NCBI GenBank assembly: GCA_027475525.1
Contig: JAMWFC010000049.1
Span: 63,297 to 127,296, forward strand
Length of the DNA stretch: 64,000 nt
Direction of reading: 5' to 3'
DNA from: Macrolepiota albuminosa
Taxonomy: Eukaryota > Basidiomycota > Agaricomycetes > Agaricales > Agaricaceae
The position numbers and the translations under genes were made by a program. The notes below the pieces were generated by a model. The model ran no database searches. It saw only the letters and a program-made list of their open reading frames with translations, and had not been told where the DNA came from. Positions 1 to 10,927 of the stretch are shown here, one piece after another (position 1 is the stretch's first letter; each line of letters begins with the position of its first letter).

Positions 1-2
1 TC

Positions 3-984
3 CACAAGGATGGAAGAACCTGGAAAACACCAAAAGGGGAATCCGTTTGTTATGGCTTCAATAGCTTCTCCTCTTGTAACAGAGGAACTACATGCACTCA
101 CACGCATGTCTGCTTACTTTGTGGGTCGTCTTCTCACGGAGCGCAGGCATGTTCAGCTTGAGAATATTTTTCCTTTGTCTACTCCTTTGTTTGCAGACAG
201 GTGGGAAGCTGCCTTACGTGATGCAGAGGTTTTGGGCAAATTTGCTGGGGTGCCGGAAGGCCTCAGCAAGGGTTTCAGCATCGGATTGGATTCTTATCGC
301 TTGCACAGATCTTTCTCCCCTTTAAATCATTATAATTTGCAAGACGCGCATGACTTTATTATATCGAAATATTCTACAGAGATCAAACTTGGCCAGGTTT
401 TGCCTGGTTTTCAGCCTGCGGATGCTGAAAAATTATTTGGCCCTTTTTGAACTGCACCTCTGAATGTAATATCAAGCGTGGGCAGGAAACAACAGGTTAC
501 ACTCGACTTGTCATACCCATGCTCTGATCCAAATATGGCTTCAATAAATTCCATGATCAATTCTTCAGCATTTCAGTGTGACTGGGGTACTTTTGCGGAC
601 TGCTCGTTGTTGGTGGCTGACACGCCAGTTGGCATAGAAGCAGCAGTATTCAATGTCGATTTGGCCTTCAGAATTATTTCAACTTGACCTAGAGACTGGC
701 CGCTGTTAGCGATTTCGGTGGATGGACTTATACATTACAACTTTTGCCTTAATTTTGGAGTGTCATGCTGTCCTGGCATCTTTGGTTTGGTCGTGGATGC
801 AATAGTCCAAATCTTTCTTTATTGGGGGGTCAACACCATGCTCAAATGAGTTGATGATTTTGTTTTTTTCCGTTATCCCATTTCTGACATCACTTTGCAC
901 TCAGATTCAGGCAGCGCTCAATATTCTTATTCTTATGATGAATCTCTCATCTGGTCTATGATGTTCATGATGTTTTTGAGCTGA
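3..984 (+). pseudogene. Ngaro/DIRS-like retrotransposon reverse transcriptase, decayed
   Basis: Remnant of a retrotransposon pol. Frame 3 (3-164) encodes a Cys/His-rich knuckle (CTHTHVCLLCGSSSHGAQAC). Frame 1 (10-984) then carries the RT part: FGPF, TAPLNVI, LDLSYP, WGTF, EAAVFNVDLAF and the catalytic VDDF near 850. These are the landmarks of the RT found in Agaricomycete tyrosine-recombinase retroelements; that family name is from memory, the RT call is firmer. Frame 1 is broken by TGA at 448, 685 and 847. The first two sit where relatives have Arg and the third where they have Trp just before VDDF, so CGA or TGG to TGA explains all of them. The 5' part lies outside the window and no recombinase or terminal repeat is visible downstream. 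Transcription is unlikely to give a working protein. Confidence 0.68.
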
Positions 985-3038
985 GTTTTGCTTGCAACTG
1001 CGATAGAATCAGCAAAGTATTTACTAATCTGAGTCTTTTGTGCAACAATAATTTTGTCAATATCAAAGAGCATACAAAGCTACTGGTTGAAATTGAAGAT
1101 CTTGTCATAGTACTCATTCTTATTTTTGAGCGCATATTTTCTTTGAATATTATCCTGACAGTGTAGTAAGATATAATCACATAACTTTTCAAAGAAAATA
1201 TAACAATGGAGGAGTGTCACAAATATGTTATTTGCCTCTCTTAATAAGCTAATCCAGACTCAAAACTTTTATTGTCAGCCTGTTTTTTCAAAATATATAT
1301 GTAACTTTCCATGCCTAATCGGTGAACAAAACTATCTCTTAAAGATGTGCCATAAAGACAGGAAAAGTGAGTCCTTTCAATTCACTTTCATTTTCTCTCA
1401 TCCAGGCATATACAGCAGGCAAGTCAATGTTAAACATAACTTTCTCCACTTGTTTTCATCTTCTATTCTCTTATAACTAAAGTATCACCTACAATTATAT
1501 TTGAATTTTTTCAATTGTTGAGGTTCAATTAATCTTTTATCAATTACTAGTGTGTGACTCAATAAGATCTGTATGACCTCTGCATATACAAATTGGTTTT
1601 AGATGTGAGCATTGTCAACACATAGAAGAGAAGACAGAAAAAATTGTTAGACAAATTAGAGGAATATGAGGATAAGAACAAGCATGATAGAGGCAAAGAT
1701 GAAGTGGTACAAGACAATAAATCTACTGCAAAGAACAACAGTGTTGGCAATTTTATGAGAGGGAATGATCTTTGAGACAAGCCTATGAAGACAAGGAGAG
1801 AGCAAGGCATGAAACAAGAGTAAAAATATTGTTCACAAATCTTTTGCAAATGAGTACAAGCCAGATTGTCAAGATTGGCTTCTTCATGAGAGTCGACTAC
1901 AAAAGGGTGTGAAGAGGCAGTTTTCCTCTCTGTACTCTATTAAAATGATAAATTGCCACCAGCAGGGCTTATCTTGGTCCCCACTAGCAGGAGCAAAGCC
2001 CCAGAATGTTTGAGTGACCAACAGCTGTTGGTTGAGAAGTCTTAAATCTATCAATAGTATTTTCAAAACTACTTGTTTGATTCAAAAAAAAAGTGTAAGG
2101 GACCACAGAAGTCTGTCTTCACTTAGATAGATTGTATCAGAATAGAACAAGTCTTAGTATTCAGGAGAAAATTAGGTCTCAAAAATACATGCTCATCTCT
2201 AAATATCAATTCAGAATAAGATTTTGTTTTCTATTTGATTCAGAACAAGCTATTTAATTGTAAAATGTCAGTCAAAAGTGATGTCCACAGAACATTAAAT
2301 TGTTGTTCTGTAAGCAGCATGCTTATAAATATAAAGTTTATTTCATAAAAGCTTGTAAAGCTCAGTTGAATGCACTCACACTATAATAGTAGTTGTATAG
2401 TTTCTATTGATTTGATTTTGAATGTAAACTTAATTCATACTAAAAAATAGGCACAAATAATATCAATACTAATAAACTCAAAGTCAATTTACTGCTATTG
2501 GCTTAAGAGATCTACTTTCTGGAAACTCTAAGCTATAGCAAGTCAACTGCTTGTCTGACTTTTCTAAAACTTCATCTCTTTTATATTTTTTGTCTGTAAG
2601 CATGGACTACTTGGTATTTCATGTGATTTGATATGAGTTTGTTCTGCAGCTATGCCCAGACATTAGTTTATCATATTACTGAGCCAGTTACTCAGTTATT
2701 GCCTCCCCATCACTTGACAAACATGACTATTTCTTTTTTCCTGACTAATCCCTCTGTCATTGTTTGTCTGCTCTTCCTTTGTTTTTTTTTTAATTCTCTT
2801 ATTGTATTTTTCTTTTAGCATAACAGGTTGCAGCAGATTATAAATACAAAGTTGATGGGATTAATTAGGTGTGGTTTTTGGTTTATAGAATAGAGGCTGC
2901 TGGCTTGTGCCAACATATGATGTCAGGTTTTAATAGGAGGCTCAGATTTTAGCAATAAGCTCCAAAATCTCCTCTCTGCTAGTGTTATGTTCTGCTAACT
3001 ATAAGGGCTTCCAACTGTAAGTGGGTTCTTGCTAGATG
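985..3038. other. AT-rich DNA without a recognisable gene
   Basis: About 2 kb of AT-rich sequence with only short open frames, none longer than about 100 codons and none with a motif I recognise. There are runs of A and T (around 2085 and 2780) but no terminal repeats. It is probably old, strongly mutated transposon DNA between the RT relic and the copia copy that starts at 3039. I see nothing more specific. Confidence 0.5.
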
Positions 3039-3235
3039 TGTTGAAATTGTCTGTTGCATGCATTCCACTATTTACTATGATCATTATTCTACTCCAAGTT
3101 CATTCTATCACATATATATAGTTTTTCAGCAGTATATAAATTGTGGATAGATCATCTGAAGTCCTCACTCTTTCTGACTTTGGATTTCAGCTTTAGTAAC
3201 AGTTTCTGTCCCCTGTGCTTTGTCTGTCTTCAACA
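3039..3235 (+). repeat. 5' LTR of copia family A copy 1
   Basis: Starts TGTTGAAATTG and ends TCTTCAACA. It is shorter (197 bp) than the LTRs of the other copies (about 280-330 bp). The palindromic ATCACATG...CATGTGAT repeats present once to three times in the other LTRs are missing here, and a run of TATATATA stands in their place. Confidence 0.85.
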
Positions 3236-3626
3236 GGTTATGGGCCCCAGCCTCTAAAGCTACAATTCAAAGTTTTTGTTATTTTACTGCTTTGTGTCTG
3301 TGCTATAGTCCTTATAGTGGTTGCAGCTCCCTCTATATATATAGACTCTGAACTATTGGATGGTGACCCTTAAGTGGGGCTGCTTTATCTCATGAGTAAA
3401 GCCTGACATGCCTAACTGGGAGGTGTTACAATTGCAGAGTCTGCAGATACTTAGTTACACTTACTATACTTTACTTTCCTGCTGCACCACTCCTGAGGAT
3501 CTTACAGGAACCCTGCTAGTTTTATTAACTGGATTTGTGGCTGAATTCCTTCTGGCACACTAAACCTTAGCATTCTATTGCTTTTCAGCATCTCCTGACA
3601 CTACACTCCACACCAACTCTTTCATC

Positions 3627-6600
3627 ATGCCTACTTCTATGCTAGCCTTCAACAAACTCAATTCACAACTATAACTATAACTCTTGGGTTGGAGAAATGG
3701 AGGCCTATCTTTGCTTTCAGAATGCCTGGATGCCTATTTCCATGCCTTCTTTGGCTCCTGAACTCTCTGACAAACCTACACCAGAAGAGAAGAGGGAATA
3801 TAGAGAATGGCAAAAAGAGGCTAATGTTGCATCTGGTCTGATTTACTTGATGGTGGAAGATGATTAAAGAATCCATCTCAATGATCACAAAGATCAACCA
3901 GACAAAATGTAGGATGCACTAAAGCAGATACACATGCAGCAGTGCCCAGGCACTTGCTTTAATGTCTATAATAACTTGTTTTCCATCAGAAAAGGAGAGG
4001 ATAAGAATCTGCAGACTCTTATCAATAGAGTTGAGACTGCAATGAAGAGAATCCAGGATTTGCGCTCTAACAACTTTGATATTGCTAAACTAGACAATGA
4101 ATTGTCATTTATAGCATTAAACAGGGCGCTTCCTGAGGATTTCTCAGCATTTGTATCAACTCTTCTTTTTAAAGATAACTTGGACAAGGCCAAGATTCAC
4201 CAGGCCTTTGTCACAGAGGAAACACAACGTCGTCGTCGTGCTGATGAATCTGCTGCAGCTGCAATTGCTATGAATGTTGCATTGGCCAAAGCTACTTGTG
4301 ATTTTTGCAGTTTGCAAGGTCATACACAGGCTAATTGCTTCAAATACAAAGCAGCTCAGCAACAAGCCAAGCAGCAGATGGAATCTCACAAAGGAAAAGG
4401 CAAAAAGCATCAGGAGCAAGCTAATACCACCTCTAATGATGACAAGTTAAAAAAGGATAATGCAGAATTTGCTGAAAATGCAAGTACTCATTTATTGGAT
4501 TGTTTAGATCCATTACTTCCCCTTTAGTCTGAAGCTGACTTTGATTGGATTGTAGACTCAGAAGCCACTTGCCCCATGACTCCACATCGAAATTGGGTGT
4601 ACAATTACAAGCCCTGTCATGATTTGAACCTATGGCATTGCAGATTTGCTCATTATAACTATGCAGATGTCAAAAAGATGATCAATAACAAGTTGGTAGT
4701 TGGTTTAAACTTGAATTCTGCTGCAAACCTGATCCTATCTATGAACCTTGTTTGGCTGGCAAAATGCATTCCAATCCTTTTTCTTTTTCTAGTAGCAGTG
4801 CATCAAAATCATTAGAATTAATCCATACTGATGTACATGGCCCTTTTCCAGTTGCTGCAATTGGAGGCTATCACTATTGAATTACATTCATTGATGATTG
4901 CACTAGCTTCAAAGCTGCCATGGCTATAAAGTGTCAGGGAACTCCTCATTTACTCCTCATTTCTTTTTTCTTTCACTCCTTATTCCTTCACTCTTCTTTT
5001 ATTTATTTCCTTATTTTTTCTATCATTCTCTCATTTTGCTGCTTTTATTCTCTCAACACTATTTGTTAGTATTATTCTCAGCCTTTGAGGTGCTCTGGTT
5101 CTTTAGCTATCATTTAGACAAGTGTGGGCCCTTCAGCACCGCTTCCAGACTGCTTATATAAGCCAGAGTTTGCCTTTCTGACTTCTAAAGTCCAGAGTTT
5201 TCCTGCCTTGTTTGCACAGTTGTTTGGTTAGTCAATTTTTGAGTTTTTAAGGTTTTGTTGTACTGTACAGTTGTTTCCCATGCTTCAGAAGCCCCAGAAG
5301 CATCCAACCTGGCATAGGGAATCTCTAGACTTGTTCTCTTTGGATTTCCCTCTGCCAGGTGAGTAGTTATTATGATATTGTCAGTACATACTCTAATATA
5401 CTTTGGATCTCCCTTTGCTAGCTGTGTGACTGAGCTACAGCCTTTAGAGGTTGCCTTTACATAAAGAAGAAAAGTGATGCATTCAATGCCTTCAAGACAT
5501 TCAAAGCTTATGCTGAGAATGCTCTAGATGCCAAAATCAAGGCTATACAAGATGACAAGAGTGGAGAGTACATGTCAAAAGAGTTTGTTGCATATACTAA
5601 TGCTTGTGGAATTATAAGGAGGCATACAACTTGAAATAGGCCTCAGCAGAATGGTGTTGCTAAAAGAGCAAAGAGAACTTTGTCAGAAGACATTACTGCC
5701 ACACTCAATGAGTCAGGCTTGCCAGCCTCATTCTGGGCACACTGTCTATATGCTCAGATTCACATTCTGAATCGCATTCCAACAGCATCACAGTCAGGTA
5801 CTCCTTATGAGAGGTGGCACGAGCACAAACCAAATGTTTCTCATCTCAGAGTTTGGGGATGTAAAGCATATGTTTATATACAAAGGGATAAGCACAAATC
5901 TCTGCAGTCTCACATGGAAAAATGCATCTTTATTGGATATCCACCTAGTTATAAAGCATGGTTGTTTTACAATTCTAAAACCAAAAAGACTGTAATTTCT
6001 GAGAGAGCAGAGTTTGATGAGCACTCCTTCTCTAGTTTGCACTTAACTAGGCCAGTGATACATTCTACACCTCCTCTATCACCTGTGAATCTCAATATTC
6101 CAACTGGAAGTGCAGTGACTGAGTTACATGCCCTTGAAAATGAGGGGAGTAAACCATTGCTTTTCCAAGTGCCAGTAACATCTTCTACACCTCCACTGCC
6201 TCCATCACCTTCACTACACCCTATAACACCTCCACCAGCTCCAAGACCACAATTAAGCTCTTAGCCAGCTGCTCCAGCACTCAGACCATGTCCAAATTGA
6301 CTCAGACATCATTCTGCACAACCACCTGCACAACTACCTGCTCCTTCATCATCTCCACTTGCTTTAAGATGCTCTAAGTGCAATGTACAGCCTCCCAGAG
6401 ACTGGTGGATGGTACAATATCAAGAACCTGTCCAAGACAGTTCTGATGAAGAGGAGCAAGTGCAAGGTGAATTGGAATTGGGGTCTGATCTTGAACAAGA
6501 AGAACCAGAACCAGAACCACTTGATTCTGGTTTTAAAGATGTTCAGTTTGCTGCAATGGCTAGCCCTTCATATCTTAGAACATTCAAACAAGCTATGAAA

Positions 6601-7426
6601 TCTAAGAATGCTGACAAGTGGTATCAGGCAGCAGTTGATGAATATGTTTCATTAGTTGCTGATAGAACTTGGAAGGAGTATGACTTGCCTGAAGGCAAGA
6701 AAGCTATTGGTAGTGGATGGGTATTTCATATTAAGTGCAATGCAAATGGCTCAATTGAGAGGTTTAAAGCTAGACTTGTTGCAAAGGGTTATGCACAACA
6801 CCCTGGCATTGACTACAATGAAGTTTTTGCACCAACATTTTGTCCTGCCTCTCTACACCTTATCCTTGCTATTGCTGGCATTGAAGACATGGAATTAGAC
6901 ATGGAATTATGCTCTGTAAATGTCACTTTTGCCTTTCCCAATGGTGATTTAGAGGAGGATATTTATGTGCTTCAACTAGAAGGGTTTTAGAATGGAAAAA
7001 GGGTGCTCAAGCTTAAAAAGTCACTTTCTGGCTTAAAGCAAGCAGGCAGACAGTGGAACAAGAAGCTACATGCAACACTATCATCAATGGGCTTTAAAAG
7101 ACTTGAATCTGACTGCTCTATCTATCTTTATGTCAGAGGAGAAGTCAAGATTATTGTACCCATTTATATTAATGACATTACACTTGCTTCAGAGTCCACT
7201 GCTGCACTTGACACTGCTGTCAAAGACCTTCAAAAGCATTTCAAAATCCATGATTTGGGCCCTTCCCACTTCCTCCTAGGTATTCAGATATACAGAGACC
7301 ACTCAAAGCACTCTATTTCACTCTCACAACATCAATACATTGTTGACATGTTGGAGCGCTATAAAATGAGTGATTGCAACCCTGTATCTACCCAAATGTC
7401 ACCTGGTCTCAAGCTATCCAGAGCTA
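3627..7426 (+). pseudogene. copia gag-pol, multiply interrupted
   Basis: Encodes the gag-pol of copia family A in pieces: gag with the zinc knuckle CDFCSLQGHTQANC (about 4299-4341), protease remnant WIVDSEATC where the intact copy has DSGATC, integrase, and RT (AFPNGDLEEDIYVLQ; catalytic YINDI where the intact copy has YIDDI). Compared with the intact ORF at 11243-15523 it has many nonsense changes. They include CAA to TAA (near 3867), TGG to TAG (near 3909), CAG to TAG (near 4528), TGG to TGA (near 4878) and CGA to TGA (near 5633), plus many Arg to Cys changes. About 100 codons between protease and integrase are deleted at about 4617 (NYKPCH joined to DLNLWH). A solo LTR splits the integrase. 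It cannot encode a working polyprotein. Confidence 0.88.
4932..5461 (+). repeat. solo LTR, family D, with 5-bp target duplication
   Basis: A 530-bp insertion that begins TGTCAGGGAACTCC and ends TTGCCTTTACA, flanked on both sides by TAAAG (4927-4931 and 5462-5466). Removing it and one TAAAG restores the copia integrase reading seen in the intact copy at 11243-15523. There is a TATA-like TTATATAAGC at about 5153. Fragments of the same LTR occur at 49517-49782 (minus), 51806-51981 (plus) and 57993-58077 (plus). Confidence 0.92.
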
Positions 7427-7641
7427 CAGTGGCTCAAAAAACTGTCCCAATGTTTTATACTTTTTGAAAGATGATATTGGCATGAAGGATGAGAAGTATG
7501 CAAAATCCTAATTAAATTATATAAAATACTATGGCATCATAGCTACAAAATAGATCTAGGTTTATGTAATCAAGATCAAAACTGATGGAGCAATAGCCAT
7601 GTTAAAATATTCACTTATTGGGATAGTTTTTTGAGCATCTC
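7427..7641 (+). repeat. left terminal inverted repeat of the Tc1 element
   Basis: Starts GGCTCAAAAAACTGTCCCAATG and ends with the inverted motif ATTGGGATAGTTTTTTGAGC at about 7617-7636. A TA follows at 7642. It pairs with 8921-9138: both share, in opposite orientation, the internal stretches TTTTTGAAAGAT and AAAATATTCA. Each repeat therefore looks like a self-contained MITE. Confidence 0.75.
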
Positions 7642-7653
7642 TAATTTGAGTAT

Positions 7654-8690
7654 CTAGTACTTTGTATGTCCTCCATTTGCCTTGATAACTGCTTGAATCC
7701 TTCTAGGCATGCTTTCTATTAGTCTTTGGCATACCTCTGGTGGTATTTTATCCCACTCCTTTGCAACCCTTTCCCATAATTCATGCACACCATGAGGAGG
7801 TGTTTCATACTGCCTAAGTTGCTCCTTGAGGTACTCCCAGAGATGTTCAATAGGGTTGAGATCAGGAGATTGGGCTGGCCACCAAAGGACATCAAAGTTG
7901 TTGTCCTCAAACCACTTGTCAGCCCTTTTGGAGTTGTGTTTGAGGTCATTGTCCTGTTGAAAGTAGTGGGCACCCTGCTCCATCTCCAACTTCTCAAAGC
8001 TCTCCTTTGCTCCATCATCCAAAATTTCACAGTACTGCTCTGTGTTCGATTCCCACCACCTCCACAAGCTTTCCTACCCATTCCAACCTATACAGCCTCA
8101 TACCATGAGATTATTCTCTTCTCTATCCTTCACAGTAAGTATAGTTGTTTAGTCTGAAATGCCTTCTCCTTATAGCTTCCACACATACTGCTTCCTATCT
8201 GACCCAATCCTGGTTTATCTTTGTCTCATCTGTCCACAACACCCTTTTTCAGTCCTCTATAGTCTGATTCTGATGCTCCTGAGCCTATTTAAGCTGTAGT
8301 TGTCGATGTCTAGCTTTGAGCATAAGAACTTTTTTCTTGATAGCAGATCAATACCCCTCCTCCTTCAACACATTCTGGACAGTCTGGGAAGAGACAGGGT
8401 TGAAAATGATGTTGTTGATAAAATTGGTGGCCTGGACAGCTGTATCAAGTCTCTTAGTTGAGATTTGTTGAATAATAGCCTGTTTATCATGTGGAGTAAA
8501 CTTAGCAGGATGGCCTCCAGGATAGTTTTCCTTGTCCATCTCCAACTCTCTACCAATCTTCCCACTTCCCAGTAGTAATTTGATGAATAATAGACTGTTT
8601 GTCATGTGCTGTAAGCTTGGAAGGATGACTTTCAGGATGATTCTCTTTGTTGCTCTCTAGTTCTTTGCTGATCCTCCCTAGAGTGCCCTT
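7654..8690 (-). pseudogene. Tc1-type DDE transposase, broken
   Basis: Transposase of the Tc1/mariner group. The C-terminal 138 codons (7654-8067) are open and hold two of the three acidic residues: the D of FQQDNDLKHNS and the E of DLNPIEHLW. The first catalytic D is in LWTDETKIN, in another stretch around 8210-8230. An N-terminal DNA-binding part (8348-8605) reads KFTPHDKQAII. The reading frame is broken several times between these parts. Part of the N-terminal coding sequence is duplicated: 8455-8570 and about 8570-8690 both encode a PxKxTxHDKQ-I segment. The gene is non-functional here, although a transposase supplied in trans could still act on the ends. Confidence 0.85.
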
Positions 8691-8920
8691 TCTCAGGCCA
8701 GTATTTGACACTGAGAATACCTCTCATTGAGGGGAAAAGCAACAGAAGAGTGATTGGCAGCAGATATTGGTTGTATGATAGTGGTAGAGTGTCAAGAGGT
8801 GATTGATTGAGGTTGAACATGTCAAATTAGTACAAACAAGGTCACATGACACTGTTTATACTTTCTACAGGGTGTTTCCATCTTCTACTGCTGAAAAGTA
8901 TTGAGAAAATATGAAAATTA

Positions 8921-9138
8921 AAGTGAGTCAAAAAACTGCTCCAATGATTGAATATTTTATTTGATTTATTAATCAGCAAGTTCTTGTTCAAATCACATGA
9001 TCTATATATATTATTATGAAGCCAGGATGCAGTTGTATATCATGTGATTTTTTACAATTTTTTTCTTAGATAATTGTTGCACACCAGATGAATCTTTCCA
9101 AAAAAGGCCAAACATTGGGGCAGTCTTTTGAGCCAATA
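8921..9138 (-). repeat. right terminal inverted repeat of the Tc1 element
   Basis: A 218-bp module bounded by TA (8919-8920 and 9139-9140). It runs from AAGTGAGTCAAAAAACTGC at its inner edge to CAGTCTTTTGAGCCAATA at the outer edge. It is the reverse complement relative of 7427-7641. Internally AT-rich with no open frame. Confidence 0.75.
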
Positions 9139-9140
9139 TA

Positions 9141-9310
9141 TGGTGCCAACGACAGGCACATTTGCATTGTGCTATTTTGTCTTCTTGTCAAAATTTCATT
9201 AGAATCGTGGCACTTACAGTTTGCTAGGTAGTGTTAGGAATGTTAATTATTAGAGATGACATTTTACTACATAGTGTCCAGCACTTCCAACCACAGTTGG
9301 CATCATTAGC
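9141..9310 (+). repeat. fragment of foldback element (left-arm type)
   Basis: Matches, with gaps, about 56577-56825 of the large inverted-repeat element: TGGTGCC, then GCATTGTGCTATT, TTGCTAGGTAG, TAGTGTCCAG and ACCACAGTTG. A fragment in the opposite orientation lies at 10680-10927. It directly abuts the right TA of the Tc1 element. Confidence 0.6.
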
Positions 9311-9352
9311 GGACATGTCCAGTGCATTCTGGAATGGCTCTAGGAGCACAAC

Positions 9353-9717
9353 CTTCATGCCAAGCCTGAGAAGTGTTCATTTCACACCATGGAGATTGAG
9401 TATCTTGGCATTATTGTATTCCTAAATGGTGTTCACATGGATCCCCACAAGGTTGAGGCATCATCAACTAGCTGCAACCCTGGAATGTCAAGGAGGTGCA
9501 GTTTTTCTGGGTTTTACTAACTTCTACCATAGATTCATAGACAACTACTCCAGTATCACAAAATCCCTCAATCAGTTTATGTGCAAGGACATCACATGGA
9601 ACTAGGATAGTAAGTGCCAGAGCATTTTTAACCTACTCAAGAAAGCCTTCACCACTGCCTCTATACTCTGACACTATGATCCTGCCCTCTTAATCTCACT
9701 TGTAGCCACTACAGGAG
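9353..9717 (+). pseudogene. gypsy pol fragment (RT C-terminus to RNase H)
   Basis: Translated in pieces this gives HAKPEKCSFHTMEIEYLGII, then NGVHMDPHKVEA, a frameshift, and FLGF/NFYHRFI-like and HYDPALLISLVATTG-like pieces. That is the conserved stretch that follows the YxDD box in Ty3/gypsy reverse transcriptases. Several stops and shifts are present. It is an isolated scrap between a foldback fragment and a MITE fragment, and its own LTRs are not visible. Confidence 0.7.
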
Positions 9718-9720
9718 GTT

Positions 9721-9919
9721 TGTTCTGGTTTTTAAGCTCAAGAATGACCAATATAGCCCTTTCCAATGCATTTGACAGCATCAGACCAAGCACCATGAAA
9801 AATTTGGCTACAATACTTTTTCCTATGGTTTTGACAGAAATATTCAAATAAAATTTTGAGATTAATTGGATTATTTTTACTGACATTGTTTGCCAAAGAA
9901 CATTGTTTTATGCACCCAC
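9721..9919 (-). repeat. MITE fragment related to 50811-51216
   Basis: Reverse-complement relative of 50811-51020. Shared landmarks are GTTCTGGTTxTTAxGCTxA, ATGACCAATATAG, TTTTGACAGAAA, TTAATTG and the terminal TGCACCCA. Only one half of the element is present. Between it and 10139 I see nothing recognisable. Confidence 0.65.
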
Positions 9920-10138
9920 TTCAAAATCTGAGGTTGTTGGAATTGCCTATTTAGAGAGTTTTGCAAATGCCCCTCAGTAGTCACAAATAAACAAACTAAG
10001 GATGGGCAAGCACATACTTATATACAACAAATACCTACTTACACTATCTTAAAATAAACTTACATAGTGTATTATATAGGTTAGAATTTATATTGGAGGA
10101 ATATGTGATGTAACCAGCAACACCACACAAGTCCAACC

Positions 10139-10650
10139 TGTCAGGTTCTGCTGAGTCGGGGGATTTCTGAGAAAGCAACACCTTTATGAGGTGGACTTGA
10201 TCTATGTGTACTCAGGTGGTCTGGAATTCTGGACCATGCTCTGGGGTTCAAGATGTGAACAAAGGATTTCTGGGGTAAGAGACTTAGTCTGGGGATTAGA
10301 AGAAGTCAAAAAGATGAAGGGGTTAGAGTCAAGTCAAGAACCAGGGATTCTAAGATGAGACCAGGATTAATAAACTTTAGATCACAAAGTGCATACCAAT
10401 CTCAAGAGCACGCAAATAAGTTGAGCATGCCAGTCAAAGCGTAGCCAGTCAGTGCATACCAGTCAATCAAAAGGGCATGCAAACAATCAATGTAATATCA
10501 AGACTAGTCTACTACAAGTGGGTAGCTACTCTTTAAGTACTGGTGGGGGTTACTCTGGGTTCCTGAGGGGTTCTAAGATGTCTGGAGCATTTCTGGAAGT
10601 TAATAGGCAGAGGGAGGAGAGGGAATTGTATACCGGGAATCGTGCATGTG
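10139..10650 (-). repeat. family C LTR, segment 1 of 3
   Basis: Starts TGTCAGGTTCTGCTGAGTCG, as does the family C LTR at 61758. It follows that LTR through CAAGATGTG, GCCAGTCAAAGCG, TAATATCAAGACTA and TGTATACC. The 5-bp flank CAACC (10134-10138) is repeated at 39161-39165, immediately after the far end of the same LTR. It is more AT-rich than the 61758 copy. Minus-strand orientation is assigned from the polypurine tract of the 61758 copy. Confidence 0.8.
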
Positions 10651-10679
10651 GTAATGATGCCAACTATGGTTGGGTGCGC

Positions 10680-10927
10680 TGGACATATATGCAGTACAAC
10701 ACCATCTCCAGCACCTGGCATATGTGGTTGTGAGAAGTCCTGACAGGATCCTGATGTGCTCAAGCAGAGGTGATAGAACAATGTGCCAGATAATAGCACC
10801 TCGGATGCTACCTAGCAGGCAGTAAGTGTCATAGTTTAAGCAAAGATATAGAAGAAAAGATGAGTAGCACAGCATAATGTGCCCATAGGTGGTACCGTAA
10901 ACAATGAAGATGAAAGAGACAAGGCTA
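10680..10927 (-). repeat. fragment of foldback element (right-arm type)
   Basis: Similar to 56920-57167: ACACCATCTCCAGCACCTGGCA, GTCCTGACAGGATCC, TGCTACCTAGCA, AAAGATAT and GACAATGAA/AACAATGAA up to CAAGGCTA, where the copia LTR begins. It lies inverted relative to the fragment at 9141-9310. Confidence 0.65.

Larger units (their letters stand above)
3039..7426 (+). mobile_element. copia family A, copy 1 (decayed, 3' end lost)
   Basis: LTR retrotransposon related to the full-length copy at 10928-16294 but on the opposite strand. It has a short 5' LTR (3039-3235, TGTTGAAATTG ... CTTCAACA), followed directly by GGTTATGGGCCCCAG. That resembles the complement of the initiator tRNA-Met anticodon stem-loop used as half-tRNA primer by copia-type elements (inference). 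An untranslated leader and gag-pol follow. The copy is interrupted by a solo LTR at 4932-5461 and stops inside the RNase H-proximal region at 7426, where a Tc1 element begins. The 3' LTR is missing. Confidence 0.88.
7427..9138 (-). mobile_element. Tc1/mariner-like transposon
   Basis: A 1.7-kb element between two TA dinucleotides (7425-7426 and 9139-9140). The ends are CAGTGGCTCAAAAAACTG at the left and, reversed, TATTGGCTCAAAAGACTG at the right. It contains a broken DDE transposase gene on the minus strand. Its two ends are about 215-bp inverted repeats, each of which carries the terminal motif at both of its own edges in opposite orientation. The left flank is copia family A and the right flank is a foldback element, so the two sides do not come from one target. 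Confidence 0.85.

Noticed and set aside
9718..9870. Continuation of the gypsy RT relic as FVLVFKLKNDQY
   Set aside because: The DNA matches the MITE at 50811 in reverse, so the protein-like reading is accidental.
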